Assembly: GCA_001939145.1 (NCBI GenBank)
Contig: LSRX01000075.1
Location: forward strand, 1,016,884 to 1,080,883
Direction: 5' to 3'
Length of the DNA stretch: 64,000 nt
Source of the DNA: Symbiodinium microadriaticum
Lineage: Eukaryota > Sar > Dinophyceae > Suessiales > Symbiodiniaceae
The notes below the pieces were generated by a model. That model ran no database searches. It had not been told where the DNA came from and saw nothing but the letters and a program-made list of their open reading frames with translations. Position numbers and translations under genes: made by a program. Each line of letters opens with the position of its first letter. The first letter of the stretch is position 1. Positions 27,447 to 39,350 of the stretch are shown here, piece after piece.

Positions 27447-30060
27447 GCTGGACACTTACGTTCACAATTCTCGTCTCTGAACTTCGAGTCTGTCTGGTTA
27501 AATGATTAAATCCTGCGGCTCCTCGACTTCTTTCAGACTCAAGCTGGTTGGATCCTAGGGACTTGTGCTGACTGGCGCGGCGACAGGCTTGGCTTGACTG
27601 AAGTCCCTCTCCGGAACGACCCAAAGTTGCAAGGAGTGATGGGATTCTGGATTCTGGCCTTGTCAGCGCCCTCGTCCGAAGACAAAGCAGGCTGCGAGGG
27701 CTCGCCGGGAAGAGTGGCCTCCCGGAAGCATCATCGCTAGACTTGTGAGTGGAGAGCTAGAGCTCCTGTCAGCAAACCACGACGTAGGAAGAGCTAACCA
27801 TGAGCGACTACGACTACTACTACTTGTGACTGCTTATGATGCCAATTGAGGTGGAGAAGCGCCGTGCAAATGCACGCTTGACATTGCACTTTCCGAGATC
27901 GTAAAAGGGCGACCCCGCTTGTAAGGCCCCCAGCTGTCTTCAGTTCTGCACAGAATTGATGTAAAGGCCGTGATAACTAGAATAGGGTTCTGGGGTACGT
28001 TACAATGCGTTTATAGAATAAGGAACCCGTAAGGAAGTATCAAGTCTTCTGCAGTATGCCTGCTGCAACTGGCCAGAGGAAGGGAATGTGTAGCCTGTAG
28101 CAAACTCTCAGTATGTGTGCGCAGCAACCGTATGATCTGAGTCAGTACAGTTTACGTGCCGACAGCAACACAAGCAGTAATGTGTGGATTCCTAGTTGCT
28201 GCAAGCCACCATTATCTGATAGTATTCTGGCCTCAATCATGCGAAAGTTCTGCCATGGACTGGACAGAGTGCTCAAACGGCATGGAGAAAGCCAAAACAG
28301 CGACACGTGGACCGTGGAACACTCTGCGACTCTGCTACCCTGAAGTCAGGCAGAGACGCTACCGGGTGTCAGTGTCTGTGACGCTACTAAGCCGCTACTA
28401 GGTGTCAGCGTCTGTCCCCTCCTCCTGCATCTTTGGCAGGACTGCTTCCTGTTTGAGCTGGCTTACGCGCAAATCTCGCACTCCAGACTGTTACGAGTCC
28501 ATGCGCTGACGTCCTGGCTGTTTGCTCAATCAAGCCTGTCCCGTCTCACCGGGGTATCTTTATGACATGAATCAGTCCTTCTGCATGGGAACCTTTTCCC
28601 GCGGATCTTCCACCACACGCACGTACCTGCTGATGGCTGATTACGGGCGGATGGGAGAACCACGAACAAGAGGTTGTCCTTTCTAGCTATGTACTTTAGT
28701 CATTGCTTTTCATCTCCGCTGAACTGCATCCACAAGAGCGAAACAACACAACACCAGGTCCGAAGCTCACCGCAGGTCTGCATACATCCGTGACACTGGA
28801 CGTATGTATGTACGTATGTACACACATATCTATATGTCTATGTAAACATACTGGTATGTTTACATGCATTCAATTCCCGATGCCTGTAAGCACACGGTGA
28901 TCCACGATAACCGCAGAAGCATGTATTCCGAAAGATGAGACTACATAAGACATGCAAAACACGGCCATGCGAGCCTTCCGCCAGCACCGGTGCGCTCACC
29001 CTTCTTGGCACCACTTTGCCAGTCGATGACGGCCGTGCCCTTTCACGGGGACCACACATGCGACCTTTACTCTGCGTTGTATTACGTACTGCTAACCATG
29101 CTCTTGAATGCTTGTCTCAACTTCGCAGTTCTTGAATGTTTCCGCCTGGTGCTGTGTATAGCTCTGATCGCTAAGCCTACATTAATATGCAATCACACAG
29201 GTAATTCATACTGATGAACTTGGCTGTGTAAGACACGAAAATGTGGTTGCGAGAAAACCTGCAAACGATCACACATTGTGTCTCTGCACAAACAATGGTG
29301 TCTTGCATACGACATATTTTGGTCACTGCTCACGTTGAGTGTAGTCAAACAGATCTCATCTGGATGTGACTATGACATACTGCTACTGTCTTCTGGTAGC
29401 TTGTTACGTGTCACTGCAATGTTCAGCTAATGCCATCCCCCCCCCCCCAACCTTCGTCCTCCAAACGACAGGCTACTCAGTCAGAGACCTGCACCGCAGC
29501 CGAATCCTTGAATCCTAAACCCACATCCAAGACCCTATTCTCCACACCATCGAAGTACCAACGCCCAGTTGAAAACAGAGAGGTTTCAGAGAGAGAGGAT
29601 AAACAAATCAACACGCATCCATGCGTACTTCATCCATACATGCCTACATCCATCTATCCATACATCCAGACGTACGTTCACACCACACAAACACCTACAC
29701 ACACAGGTGCACACACGCACACACACACACACACACCAAACAATTAAGCATCCATCCAAACATCCATTCATGCATGAGTACATGTGTGCATAGATGCCCA
29801 TCCATGTATGTATGCATCATATGAATGGACATGTATATTTACATACACACACACACACGCGCGCGCGTTCACTCATCGACAATAACGACAACGACACTAC
29901 TGGCAATGGTGATAAGTATTATGCCAAAAAGGAGAAAGTTTTCAATACCAAAACCCAAGAGTCTAAGAACAAGACCAATTAGATGCGAAGGAGAGGAACG
30001 GCGCATTGCATTAGCGCTGCCGTTTCTAGACAGGCTCACAACCAGCCCGCAGCACGCAGG
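27447..30060. other. Long stretch without supported genes
   Basis: It contains a degraded hairpin-repeat copy at 27976-28040 (TAGAATAGGGTTCTGGGG...ATAAGGAACCC), GTAT/CATA steps at 28800-28860, a C run at 29441-29450, CA/CATC microsatellites at 29625-29870, and weak frames only. Confidence 0.5.
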
Positions 30061-30063
30061 AAC

Positions 30064-30124
30064 CTGATTCAGCCATGTAGCGTTTAAGAGCCAGGGCTCT
30101 TTCAAACCCCCCATACGGTCAATC
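30064..30124 (-). CDS. Candidate exon
   Basis: Acceptor GGTTTAG|G at 30125 and donor AATCAG|GTTCC from 30063. It reads IDRMGGLKEPWLLNATWLNQ. Its phase does not join directly to the exon at 30228-30323. Confidence 0.4.
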
Positions 30125-30227
30125 CTAAACCCTGTAAGCCCTAAATTCCAAAAAGCCAGGGTCGCAGTCTTGAGTGCTCTTTTGTAGGCTCCCCTGGCCC
30201 AAACCGTAAAACAAAGGAGCCCTAAAC

Positions 30228-30323
30228 CCCATTTTTGGTAAACTCCACCATCTCGCCAAAGAGGGCCCTGCTCCAAGCCGCCTTGAAGTCGAAGCCCACG
30301 ACAAGGCCAACCCAGTTGGAATC
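30228..30323 (-). CDS. Candidate internal exon, 32 codons
   Basis: Acceptor CTAAACGACCTCAG|G at 30324 preceded by CCCTAAA sequence, donor GGG|GTTTAGGGCTCC from 30227, phase 0-0. It reads DSNWVGLVVGFDFKAAWSRA then LFGEMVEFTKNG. The donor GT is itself the first two bases of a GTTTAGGG heptamer. The family is not recognised, though the text is strongly protein-like. Confidence 0.55.
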
Positions 30324-30339
30324 CTGAGGTCGTTTAGTA

Positions 30340-30505
30340 GGGTTTAGGGTTTTGTTAAGGTGCACTGAGACTTTCACTCTGCCTGCCTGCCCGGTTTAGG
30401 GTTTAGGGTTTGGGGTTTAGGGTTTAAAGTGTCTAGGGGTTCAGGGGTTTGAGGGCGTTTAGGGATCAGGATTTTAGGATTTAGGGTTTAGGGTAGAGAG
30501 TTTGA
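30340..30505. repeat. Telomere-like TTTAGGG block
   Basis: Degenerate TTTAGGG copies continuing weakly to about 30680. Confidence 0.8.
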
Positions 30506-30699
30506 GGGGTTTTTTGAGGGGTCCAAGTTCTAGGGGCTTTGAAGTTTGGGGTTTTGGGTTGAAGGCTCGGTTGCAGGTTGAGCATACCTGATTTCCCGAA
30601 CGAGTGACTGCCTTCAAGGGTTTCGGGGCTTCGGGCTCTGGGAGTTTGGGATTTTAGGGCTTTGGGGGTGCAGAGTCTTGGAGTTGGTTTGAAGGCTGC

Positions 30700-31225
30700 A
30701 GGTTTACTGGCAACTACTCTGAACAAAGTTCGGGTGAAGTGTGCTGGCATGCATTCTGCAGCTCATCGCGCATCAGCACGTTGCAAAACGTCTCTTGTCC
30801 CTGTTCCAAACTCAGCGCCAGACATCATGGTACCTTGGCTGAGATTTTATGGACACGTCTGTCTCGCTGTGCTGCACTCGATGGATTAGGATTGCTACCA
30901 ATTTCGACACTTCAACAGCCCAAGTAAAGTACAGTACTGCAGATGCCGCCGGACTCGCGAACGGGTTTCCAGGCTGTTCGGCACGACAAGCACTAGACTT
31001 GGTTTCCTGCTTTCTGGCAACATATCTATATCTATATCTACATGTTTATCTATATCTATATACATATATAGGTACATCTTTCTACAGATAAACAGATATA
31101 TGTATTTATGCTTATTCATTTATAAACCTGTTTTATTGTATATAACACCAGGCACTCATGGCAGTCCACTCCAATCCAAAGGGCAACGCCATGGTTCGAT
31201 GAGTCTTGCAACAATGGGTCTGATC
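30700..31225. other. No supported gene
   Basis: Mixed sequence with TATC-type microsatellite at 31020-31080. Confidence 0.5.
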
Positions 31226-31329
31226 ACTCTATATTAATGTATATGTATTTCTGTGTGTGTATACGTGAAAATCGTGCAATACAGCACATATAACATGCTT
31301 CTATCGTTATTACACGTAAAGTAAAACAT

Positions 31330-31364
<35 letters not shown>

Positions 31365-32240
31365 ACATATATATATATACTACATAAAAAATATTTATAT
31401 ATAATCTATATATTGCTGTTAAAAACCCAACGGAATATAATACTATAAACAGTGAAATAAATAACAAAAAAGGTATGATGAAATATGATATATAATAGTA
31501 TAATATAATGTCATGCAGTACAGTGAAACAAGAAGTTATATAATACACTGTCATATAACATATTGAAACAAAACATCTAGTCAAATGTAAAGCAGTACAT
31601 ATCTAATGCTGTATAGCACAATGAAATACAATAGAATAGATTAGAACATAGTAGAAATGACGTAACTGAAATGTAACATAAAATGCAACGTATAATCCAA
31701 TATACTGAAATACAAGATAGAAAGTCAGCGGTATATCTGAAATATAATGCACAGTACAAAATATGAATACGGAATATGTATGCGTATGTATATATATATA
31801 TATAGGAGTATCATGCATTAGAAGCTCTCATACTATGACGAGTCAATAAACCATAATCACATACATAAGATAATATAACAAACATAATGTGTTACCAATA
31901 ACATATATCAAACAATAACCGTATGACATGACATAATACAACATAAGATCTTGCGTTATAATATAACATGTCATAATATGAATTTAAACAGGCACAAATG
32001 ATATAATTAGATATAATGCAATATAACATACTGCAACGCCATATAACGTGATATAATGCATTATGATAATATATACACATATGATATGTTTTACTCCAAG
32101 CTGCTGCACTTTGCAGCCTTTCCGAATGGGCGTGCCCTCGCAATCTTTGGGAGGATCCGCAGGGTTCTCCTCATGAGCTGCTCCGCATGGAAGAAAAGAA
32201 AGAAAAAAAAATATATATATATATACATACACTTGAAGTA
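31226..32240. other. AT-rich island of about 1 kb
   Basis: Strongly AT-rich, with TA runs (31330-31420, 31788-31802, 32205-32225) and many variants of TATAATG/CATTATA words on both strands. A smaller relative is at 37209-37292. I see no organelle gene in it. Confidence 0.8.
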
Positions 32241-32740
32241 GAAAGTTTCGCTATAGTCCTGTATACTTAGATGCGATAATTCAACTGCGTGAAGCCGTCC
32301 ATCATATTCCATCTAACGGACGGACAACCGCACAATGTTGTAGGAACAAAATTATGCCCGCAGAGCACTCCGCGGTCCGAAACTACAATTTTAGATGCAT
32401 TTCCCATACCTCAACTTCTGGCACAAAAAAGTCTCTCGAAGAACATAACACTGCTCGCTTGTGGCTGCTTCTGCGGGCTGGCAGGCTTCCATCTAGCCGA
32501 GGACGTATCGTGTTTAGGGTTGTGCATCGCGCGACATGGCGGGGTCGGTCATCGCAATACAATGCCAAACTAGGCCTGTGTGTATATATGTGTAGATGTA
32601 TGTATATGCATATATATATATATATATATGCGCATATGTATATGCTAAAATATACAGCAGAAAAAACACATATTCCTATTTTTGGTTCTCATATATTTTA
32701 ATTGACATTAGAGGCGAACTGTACTGTCCTTACCTCTAGA

Positions 32741-32785
<45 letters not shown>

Positions 32786-33022
32786 AGAACCTGTGCACAT
32801 ACAGCCATACATACACGTGTGCAATGATGCTTCTCAGGTATAAAGAATTCCAGCTTAAGTATCGACAATGGCTTGTGGGCAGGAGGCTTCAATCTTGGGA
32901 GGTCTAGGTCAGAGAGCTAGCGGCAGATTTCTGGGGGCGGGGACGGACCAAGGACCACATGATTTGAACCTCAGTCATGCCCTAAAACCATTCACACCTT
33001 CACTACAAGGGAGTATGTATTC
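32241..33022. other. No supported gene
   Basis: It holds TA/TG microsatellites at 32595-32640 and 32738-32785 and no domain-bearing frame. Confidence 0.5.
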
Positions 33023-33078
33023 CCTAAACCCTAAACCCTAAACCGTTATATGACATCATAACTGCAAAAAAAATCAAC

Positions 33079-33125
33079 CAGGCTCGGCTCTCCTCCACGA
33101 TCTGGGGCGGACCCCGCGGAGGCTC
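33079..33125 (-). CDS. Candidate micro-exon
   Basis: Acceptor GTTCAG|G at 33126 and donor CCTG|GTTGATT from 33078; 47 nt reading EPPRGPPQIVEESRA. It lies between a CCCTAAA block (33023-33044) and TTTAGGG variants (33148-33255). Too short to be sure. Confidence 0.3.
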
Positions 33126-33369
33126 CTGAACACGGCAGCAGCAGCTTAGGGGTTTCGGGCCTTTTTGGTTATAGTTAAGTTATGGGTTATAGCGGGTTTG
33201 TGGTTTAGGGGTTTGGAGGCTTAGGTTTTCTGGGCTTCGGGGTTTGGGGTTAAAGGCTTGATTTAATTTTGTTGAACCTGTTCATATTGATTGAAACTAT
33301 GTTTTAGCACAGTATTCGTCATTCACGTAACCGTCTTGTTTTATGCAAGTATTGCTTACCTTTACTACG

Positions 33370-33482
33370 GTGATGTTGACGATGATGCTGATGCTGATGG
33401 TGATGCTGACGGCCATGGCGATGGCGATGATGATGATGACGATGATGACGCTGACGATGATGATCATGACGATGATGAGGGC
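33370..33482. repeat. GAT/GAC trinucleotide repeat
   Basis: (GAT)n with GCT and GGC interruptions; poly-Asp frames are artefacts. Confidence 0.9.
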
Positions 33483-34640
33483 TCTAGTCTTATACGGTTG
33501 CGACGCTTGTGGGGCACCAAATGTCAGGCCATCTTGCTGGCATCTGAGTCGGCAGCAGCCCGCGGGATCTTGGAGACCGAAAGCTGGAGTGTGTGCAGTT
33601 GGTTGCATCTTATTGCTCTTGCTTTTGCTGTTGCAAAACTGCTTTAAACACCACCAAACTGACTCTCACGCCCCCAAAAGCTTACGAAGGCCTCTGCAGC
33701 AGCAGGAGTCTGCCTGAAGATCACGAAACAGGGCATCGGGGCTTCTGTTTGGGGCAATGACATCGCCAATGTCATGTCAATTCCGGTCGGATCCCAAATG
33801 CCAAAGCCACCAGCAGTAGCCAAACGATTATTGTGCACAGCGGCGCACTGACAGAGGAGTGACCGCAGTAATGACAACCAGTAGCTTTGTAGCTGGTTTT
33901 CATGAGCCTTCCAGGTACAGTCCAAGGACAGCAGTGAGTTGATGTGATGGCAATGATAGCAGAAATACACACAACCATGGCAGCACAGCCATAGTTAGCA
34001 GCAGTCATAGCAAGACTAGTACCAATGGGGATCATAGCCATACAAACCGCATCAGGAGCAACGACGATTGTATAGTATAGCCATCGTTTGATGCTGTGCC
34101 ACAGATCTTCCCAATCAAGCGAGCTTGCCACAGGGGCGACGTCTGTCGCAAAGATATGTCAGCTCAGGTCACTACAGAACCCCCAACAAAGTTTAGGGAT
34201 GTGGGGAGTTTATGGTTTGGGGGGCAACTCTACTAAGCGCCATCGCAACATTCAGACTGCTACTGCTACTGGCTCTGCCAGTATATACTAGTTAGTATGC
34301 TACGATACTCAGTCTACGAGCAACATTCGAGATTCAGAAAAACCTGCGGAGTGACACATATCAGCATGTGCACAGGTACCAAAAAGCTTTAATAATCAAT
34401 AGTTAGGCTTCTATATTGGGACCAGCATGATGGCGAGCAAGCACATCATCGCAGCTACGACTAGACCATCCACCTTAATTATGAAACAAGAACCTTTAAA
34501 AAAAAGCCCCCATGGGGAACCTACTGTCCCCTTGCGGCCCCCGTGTACATGCACTGCCTCCAAAACAACCTACGCCCAAAAGATGGCAGTGACAATAGGC
34601 GCTGACGCCCTTTGAGGCACATGGTAGGTCAGATCGATGC
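33483..34640. other. No supported gene
   Basis: Overlapping weak frames on both strands, no domain, no clear exon. Confidence 0.45.
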
Positions 34641-34644
34641 CCTA

Positions 34645-35158
34645 AACCCTGAACCCTAAACCCCCTATAAACCCTAAACCCCCTAAACCCCCTCTTAACC
34701 CTAAACCCCCTAAACGCTGAACCCTGAGGCTACTGGCAGGGAAGCCGGGGTGGGTTCGACGGCACGGAGCTCAGGTGTTGGGACTGCACGAGGGTTGCTG
34801 AGAGGGGCTCCTAAATCAGACAAAGAGTTCCTAGAACCCGAAACCCGAAACCCTAAACCCGAAACCCTAAACCCTAAACCCGAAACCCTAAACCCGAAAC
34901 CCTAAAGCCTAAAGCCTTACTTCAAGGGCAGGGTTCCTTGGGCCGAGGGCTTGAGGGCTGCGGTTCGGCCCTGCGCCGGCCTCCATTCCCTCCGGCTCGG
35001 CAAGGATGCTGTGAGGCTCATTTGGGGGATCCTGACAGAAGTGTAAGGAAGGGGTTTAGGGCTTCCAGTGTTTAGGGCTTCTAAGGCTTCTAAGGCTTTA
35101 GGGTTTATTTAGGGTTTAAGGGAGTTTAGGGTTCAGGGCTCAAGGGCTTTGGGGTTTG
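34645..35158. repeat. Telomere-like blocks bracketing an exon
   Basis: CCCTAAA-type repeats at 34645-34725 and 34838-34915, TTTAGGG-type at 35048-35158; the exon 34921-35031 lies between. Confidence 0.85.
34921..35031 (-). CDS. Internal exon, 37 codons, near-perfect splice sites
   Basis: Acceptor TTCTGTCAG|G at 35032 and donor GAA|GTAAGG from 34920; 111 nt, phase 0-0. It reads DPPNEPHSILAEPEGMEAGA then GPNRSPQALGPRNPALE. The splice sites are the best among the small exons. The donor leads within a few bases into CTTTAGG and telomere-like repeats. Function unknown. Confidence 0.6.
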
Positions 35159-35287
35159 GGGCGACAAAGGCTCACGGCCCGGGAAAACGGCTCAGCAGAG
35201 GGTAACTCCGAGATTGCTTTGGCAGCCGAGAGTCATGATGAGCGACGGCCCACCACCCACCTCATGCACCTGCAGGAGTCTGCACAA

Positions 35288-35408
35288 TTACTCCCTCCCC
35301 CATTCTACCCAATACTCGTTGCATGCATCCAGCATGGCCTCGCAGATGTCCGAGTGACGGCATCTGGGATCGTAGCCCTTGCGCCATGGGTCTTTCATGA
35401 CGCTCACC
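35288..35408 (-). CDS. Candidate terminal exon
   Basis: Acceptor GGTTAAG|G at 35409 after TTTAGGG. The frame reads VSVMKDPWRKGYDPRCRHSD and ICEAMLDACNEYWVEWGRE and ends in UAA at 35288-35290. Protein-like; family unknown. Confidence 0.45.
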
Positions 35409-35644
35409 CTTAACCCTAAACCAGACACAGACGGCGAAGCCTGTCTCAGCAAACTGCAGCCTTTGGTCACAGTTTGAATTCGGAGCAGCTTGGAAAAACT
35501 CCCGTTGTGGCAGATCCTGTCGAAGATGGTGTATGCTGTTCAGCATGTCCGAACGTCCCACGCCTACAGGGCCTACCCGATTCCTGCCTAAGTACGGGTA
35601 AACCCAACATGACCAATCCTGTCCGCGACTTTGCCATCATCGTA

Positions 35645-35895
35645 GTCGTAGCGAGTAGCTACCAGCTAGTAGCTACAAGTAGTAGCTGGTAGCTGGCAGC
35701 TGGTAGCTGGTAGCTGTTAGCTAGCAGCTTGTAGCTAGTAGCTGGTAGCTAGTAGCTTGTAGCTGCTAGCTTGTAGCTGCTAGCTCGAAGCTCGTAGATA
35801 CTAGCTAGCAGCTAGCAGCTACCAGCTAGTAGCTAGCAGCTGGTTGTAGTGGTGGTAGTGGTGGTGGCAGTAGTAGTAGTAGTAGTAGTAGTAGT

Positions 35896-35926
<31 letters not shown>

Positions 35927-35960
35927 GTACTGGCAGTACTGGTAGTAGCAGTGGTAGCAG
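35645..35960. repeat. TAGCTGGTAGC and GTA/GCA repeats
   Basis: Self-complementary TAGCT(A/G)GTAGCT units at 35645-35842, followed by (GTA)n and (GCA)n. The first part could fold into many small cruciforms. Confidence 0.9.
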
Positions 35961-36238
35961 TGGTAGCAGCACCAGTCAGCACCAGTGGCAGTAGCAGCAT
36001 GAGCAGGGGCAGGCGGGACTAGCAGCAGAGGCAGTACCAGCAGCAGCATCTGCAACAGTATGGCCAGGCATGGCTAGTACTAGTATCAGGGTCTTTCGAA
36101 TTATCAGTAATAGTAATGAGCATCAGAAATATTGGTTCATTAAGTTGCCGCGCATGATCTCCCGAAAGATCGTAATGACTGTTTTAGTAGCGACGGTGAT
36201 GGTAATGGCAATGAAGATTTTCGCAGCAGGGGTGTCAC

Positions 36239-36336
36239 AGCCAAGTTTGGGTAAGCTTCTACATCTGCTTTGAAGGCCAACTCTGCCTGCACAAAAACAT
36301 TCTTGAATACAGACGGTCCATACGTGGATTCGAAAC
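36239..36336 (-). CDS. Candidate exon
   Basis: Acceptor CCGCATCAG|G at 36337; donor candidate GGCT|GTGACA from 36238. It reads FESTYGPSVFKNVFVQAELA then FKADVEAYPNLA. The frame stays open to about 36140, so the 3' edge is uncertain. Probably the same gene as 36533-36833. Confidence 0.45.
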
Positions 36337-36532
36337 CTGATGCGGCAAGCCCCTGAACCCCCAGAACATACACAGGAGTTTTGAAAGTTCAGAGCCGTGG
36401 ACTACAAAGGACCTTTTCTTGCAGATTGTCAAACGTTTAAGAGTCTGCAAAAGCCTCATTACTGTTGAAACCCCATGAAAAGCCCATAAATACACAGCCA
36501 AATAATAAATATTGCAACCTGACAAAGCGGAC

Positions 36533-36833
36533 CTGCCGGATGTGGAAGTTCGCTTCTTGGAGCTTACCAGCCACATGTTCCAGGTCTTGGCAGCTGCGTT
36601 TTCCCAAAACCCTTCGGGGGGTGCGGGGTGGGTCTCCTCTAGATTTTCCAACCGCGTAGCGATGCGGGGCGCGGGAGCACAAGCGTTTAGAGCCTTCCGC
36701 GTCCAACAGGTTCCCCGGGCGAGACGGGGTGCAGCGCGGGGCCGCTGAAGCATGTACGCAATTGAGAAAACAACTCGTGTCACTGCTCACGAGATTTGCT
36801 TTGTGGATTTTTTTGGGGGGTTCCCGGGTTGAC
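36533..36833 (-). CDS. Candidate exon, 100 codons
   Basis: Acceptor AACAAG|G at 36834 and donor CGGCAG|GTCCGC from 36532; 301 nt, open throughout. It includes KKIHKANLVSSDTSCFLNC, NLLDAEGSKRLCSRAPHRY and SCQDLEHVAGKLQEANFHIR. An alternative shorter exon, 36611-36568 with a GTAAGC donor, overlaps in another frame. No family recognised. Confidence 0.45.
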
Positions 36834-36835
36834 CT

Positions 36836-37200
36836 TGTTTCTTGAGGGGGGTAGCGTGCCTTTTGGGGCTTGGGGTTTAGGGCCTCTGGGGCTCGGCTTT
36901 TGGGTTTTAGGGTTTAGGCATGTTTAGGCCCAGTTTAGGCTGTGTTGGCTTGGCTTTTGGGGGTCAATTAAGGTTAGGGTGTAAAGTTTTTGAGGTTCTC
37001 TAAATGAGGAATTCGGGCGCTCTGCAGGTCCCTTCCAACAGGGACCATGGTTTGCAGATAAATGGGCCCAGTCCCCTTGGTTGGGGTTTCGGGTGTAGAC
37101 GGATCCCAACATCTTCCTGCAGCTCTGTGGCGGAAACGGTTGTTGTCAAGGCGCACCTGAGTCCATCAAGGCGCTATTTGTAAGAGGTCAAAAGCGATGG
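36836..37200. other. TTTAGGG variants and unique sequence
   Basis: Degenerate telomere-like motifs to about 36985, then sequence with no supported frame. Confidence 0.5.
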
Positions 37201-37208
37201 CGGAAGGG

Positions 37209-37292
37209 TAGCATAATATGATGTAACACAACATAATATAATATATAATATTAATGTAATATAATATAATTTACTATAGTATAATATAATAG
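37209..37292. repeat. AT-rich TATAATA low-complexity block
   Basis: Same word family as the AT-rich island at 31226-32240. Confidence 0.8.
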
Positions 37293-37750
37293 GTAGAGGC
37301 GGGCCTGGTGACACAGCATTCGGTGCCGGGCACGACCTCACTTGCAGGCGGGTCACGTAAGCAGGCTTTGCTGCTCTGCCCTTGACGCGCTCTGCTGTCC
37401 TTCAAGCAGGCCAGGGCTCAAAAAGGTGCGGGGTATATGCATGCTGCCCAAAGTGGCATTGGTACGGTCTTGTCCTGCTCTTTGATGCATGGCGGTGCAG
37501 TCCCTGAACCTTGAACCCTTGCAACCCTGAGACCAAAAGCCCAAAGAGCCTCCACCGGCGGGCGATGGCCAGCAAGAGATCTGCCGCCCCGGTCCTGGGG
37601 AATTTCAGAGTTATAGAGGGACCTTGATAGTTAAAGTCGGGGTTTGCGGTATACTATACTAGAATCATAGTAAGGACGACGAACTTCTCATCAAGGCTGG
37701 CTCGAGAAAATAGGTCCCCACTGTAGGCTACGGCACCCCTTATAAAACGG

Positions 37751-37784
37751 ACCCCACAAGGGACCCTAATTTAGAGAACTACCC
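37751..37784 (-). mobile_element. One-arm copy of the TAGTTCTCTAAATTAGGGTC element
   Basis: The minus strand reads GTAGTTCTCTAAATTAGGGT followed by CCCTTGTGGGG, matching an arm of the hairpin at 12112-12206. The second arm is missing or too decayed to see. Confidence 0.55.
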
Positions 37785-38073
37785 AGATGAGGAACCTCTC
37801 GGGGCTCTATAGGGGTGCTGTTGGGTGTAGCCTAAAGGATCCCAGAAGGAACGTAGCTTTGATTCTACTCGGTTTCGTTGAATGACGAAATCCAAACCTA
37901 TAGACCCTGTGCTCTGTGGTTTAGGGTTTTATATATATATATATATACATACATACATCTAAATAAATAAATGTTATATATATATATGTGCATGTGTATA
38001 TATATATATGTATGTAGTATTATTTTGGCCCAAACCCCAAATCCTCTAAACCCTCAAGTAACCCCGAAAGCAC

Positions 38074-38147
38074 CCAAAATGCGGCAAGAGTGGCGACCCG
38101 ACGGCGCAGTTTGAAAGGTGAAGCTCCTTGGGCGGAGGCCTGCCATC
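38074..38147 (-). CDS. Candidate exon
   Basis: Acceptor GCGCCAG|G at 38148 and donor TTTTGG|GTGC from 38073. Phase 0 reading: DGRPPPKELHLSNCAVGSPL then LPHF. It lies between CCCTAAA (38040-38072) and TTTAGGG (38167-38275) blocks. A second open frame exists, so the frame is not certain. Confidence 0.4.
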
Positions 38148-38483
38148 CTGGCGCTAGCGAGGCTCTTAGGAGGTTTAGGGTTTAGGGATTTAGGGGTTTA
38201 GGGGTTTGCGGGTTTAGGGGTTAGGGGTTTGGGGTTCAGGGGTTTCAAAATTTAGTTTAGGGTTTTTAGGGGTTAGGGCTCCCGCCCCCTCCTCCCTCCC
38301 CTCTCCCCCTTCCCGACTCCAGCCCTTCCCCTCCCCATCTTCCCTGCCCCTGCAACGGCATGTTGCGTGGTCACGCACACGCAAGAGACACATGTCGCGG
38401 ATTTGTGGCTCTAGCTCCGCAGATAAATGAGGGTCCGATTCCAGGTCCAGAAAAACAGCACGGCTTCCATATAGAAAGGACCA

Positions 38484-38520
38484 GGACCCCATAAAGGGAC
38501 CCCAACTTAGAGAACTACGC
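38484..38520 (-). mobile_element. One-arm copy of the TAGTTCTCTAAATTAGGGTC element
   Basis: The minus strand reads TAGTTCTCTAAGTTGGGGTC then CCTTTATGGGGTCC, preceded by CTATGTGCG, similar to the GTATGTGAGC that precedes the copy at 12206. Confidence 0.55.
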
Positions 38521-39350
38521 ACATAGGGCTCCTTAAAGAGTTCCTTGTCCTTGTTGTGGGATCTGCCAGAGTTCTACTCTGGGGGGAATAAAAGGAGCCT
38601 CAAGAGTCTGAAAGGCGGGGGGGTCTTAGGGGGTCTGTCCTGCCAAAACTGCAGGAAGGAGCCCTGAATAATGTGTTGCGGGGAGTCAGCCCTAAACCCT
38701 AAACCCGGGCTCTTGGGATTTAGGGCTTTAGGGGTGGAGGGCTAAGGGCCTGGGCGGGACTGAGACTTCGCTGAAGCAGGGCACTGCGCACCGGAAAAAA
38801 AAGGGGCAGTTTCCCCAAAATTCGGCTCCCCTTTAAGGGTCCTGTTTATTAGGGGTGGCCAAAATATAACACCGTTTTGACAACTACCCATACTGCGCTA
38901 GAAGCATGTAGAATGCAAAGACTGACAACATGGCAATATGACCGGAAGTAAGAAGAGCATCCTCGCTCTGGGGCCCGGATAAGCTTAAATATAGAAGCCT
39001 TGGAGTGAATGATTAGAACCGGTTGTTTTGGGGAAAGGGGCATTTCGTGGTATACTTCAATGAGGACCACAAGCGGATATGGCTACCAACCACTAATCAG
39101 ACCCCATATTTAACCCAAGCCCGAAATTCAACCCCGTGCAGGTCCTGACTGTAGAGCTCAGCCAGCTTGCTGGCTGATTTGCTGCCGACGTTTGGGTTTC
39201 TGAAGAGGCGAAGGATGTCGACGCGAATACCTGGATGCTTTGCTCCAGTGTTTTCTCACTTTGCCTAGGCTTGAGAGTTTTAAAGTTTGACGGGCTTTAG
39301 TGTTCCTTAGATTTGGGGGTCGGCATGCTCATCTCTGCACGCTTCTACCC

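Noticed and set aside
31226..32240. Organelle DNA insertion
   Set aside because: No organelle gene or rRNA fragment is visible; the composition is low-complexity TATAATG-like sequence.
34956..35043. Plus-strand exon reading (..VPWAEGLRAAVRP..)
   Set aside because: The minus strand has better splice sites (TTCTGTCAG|G and GAA|GTAAGG) and an exact phase 0-0 exon of 37 codons.
36528..36748. Plus-strand exon reading (..DLPDVEVRFLELTSH..)
   Set aside because: It is antisense to the minus exon 36533-36833, which has an AG|G acceptor, a GT donor and the strand of the neighbours. The choice is not certain.
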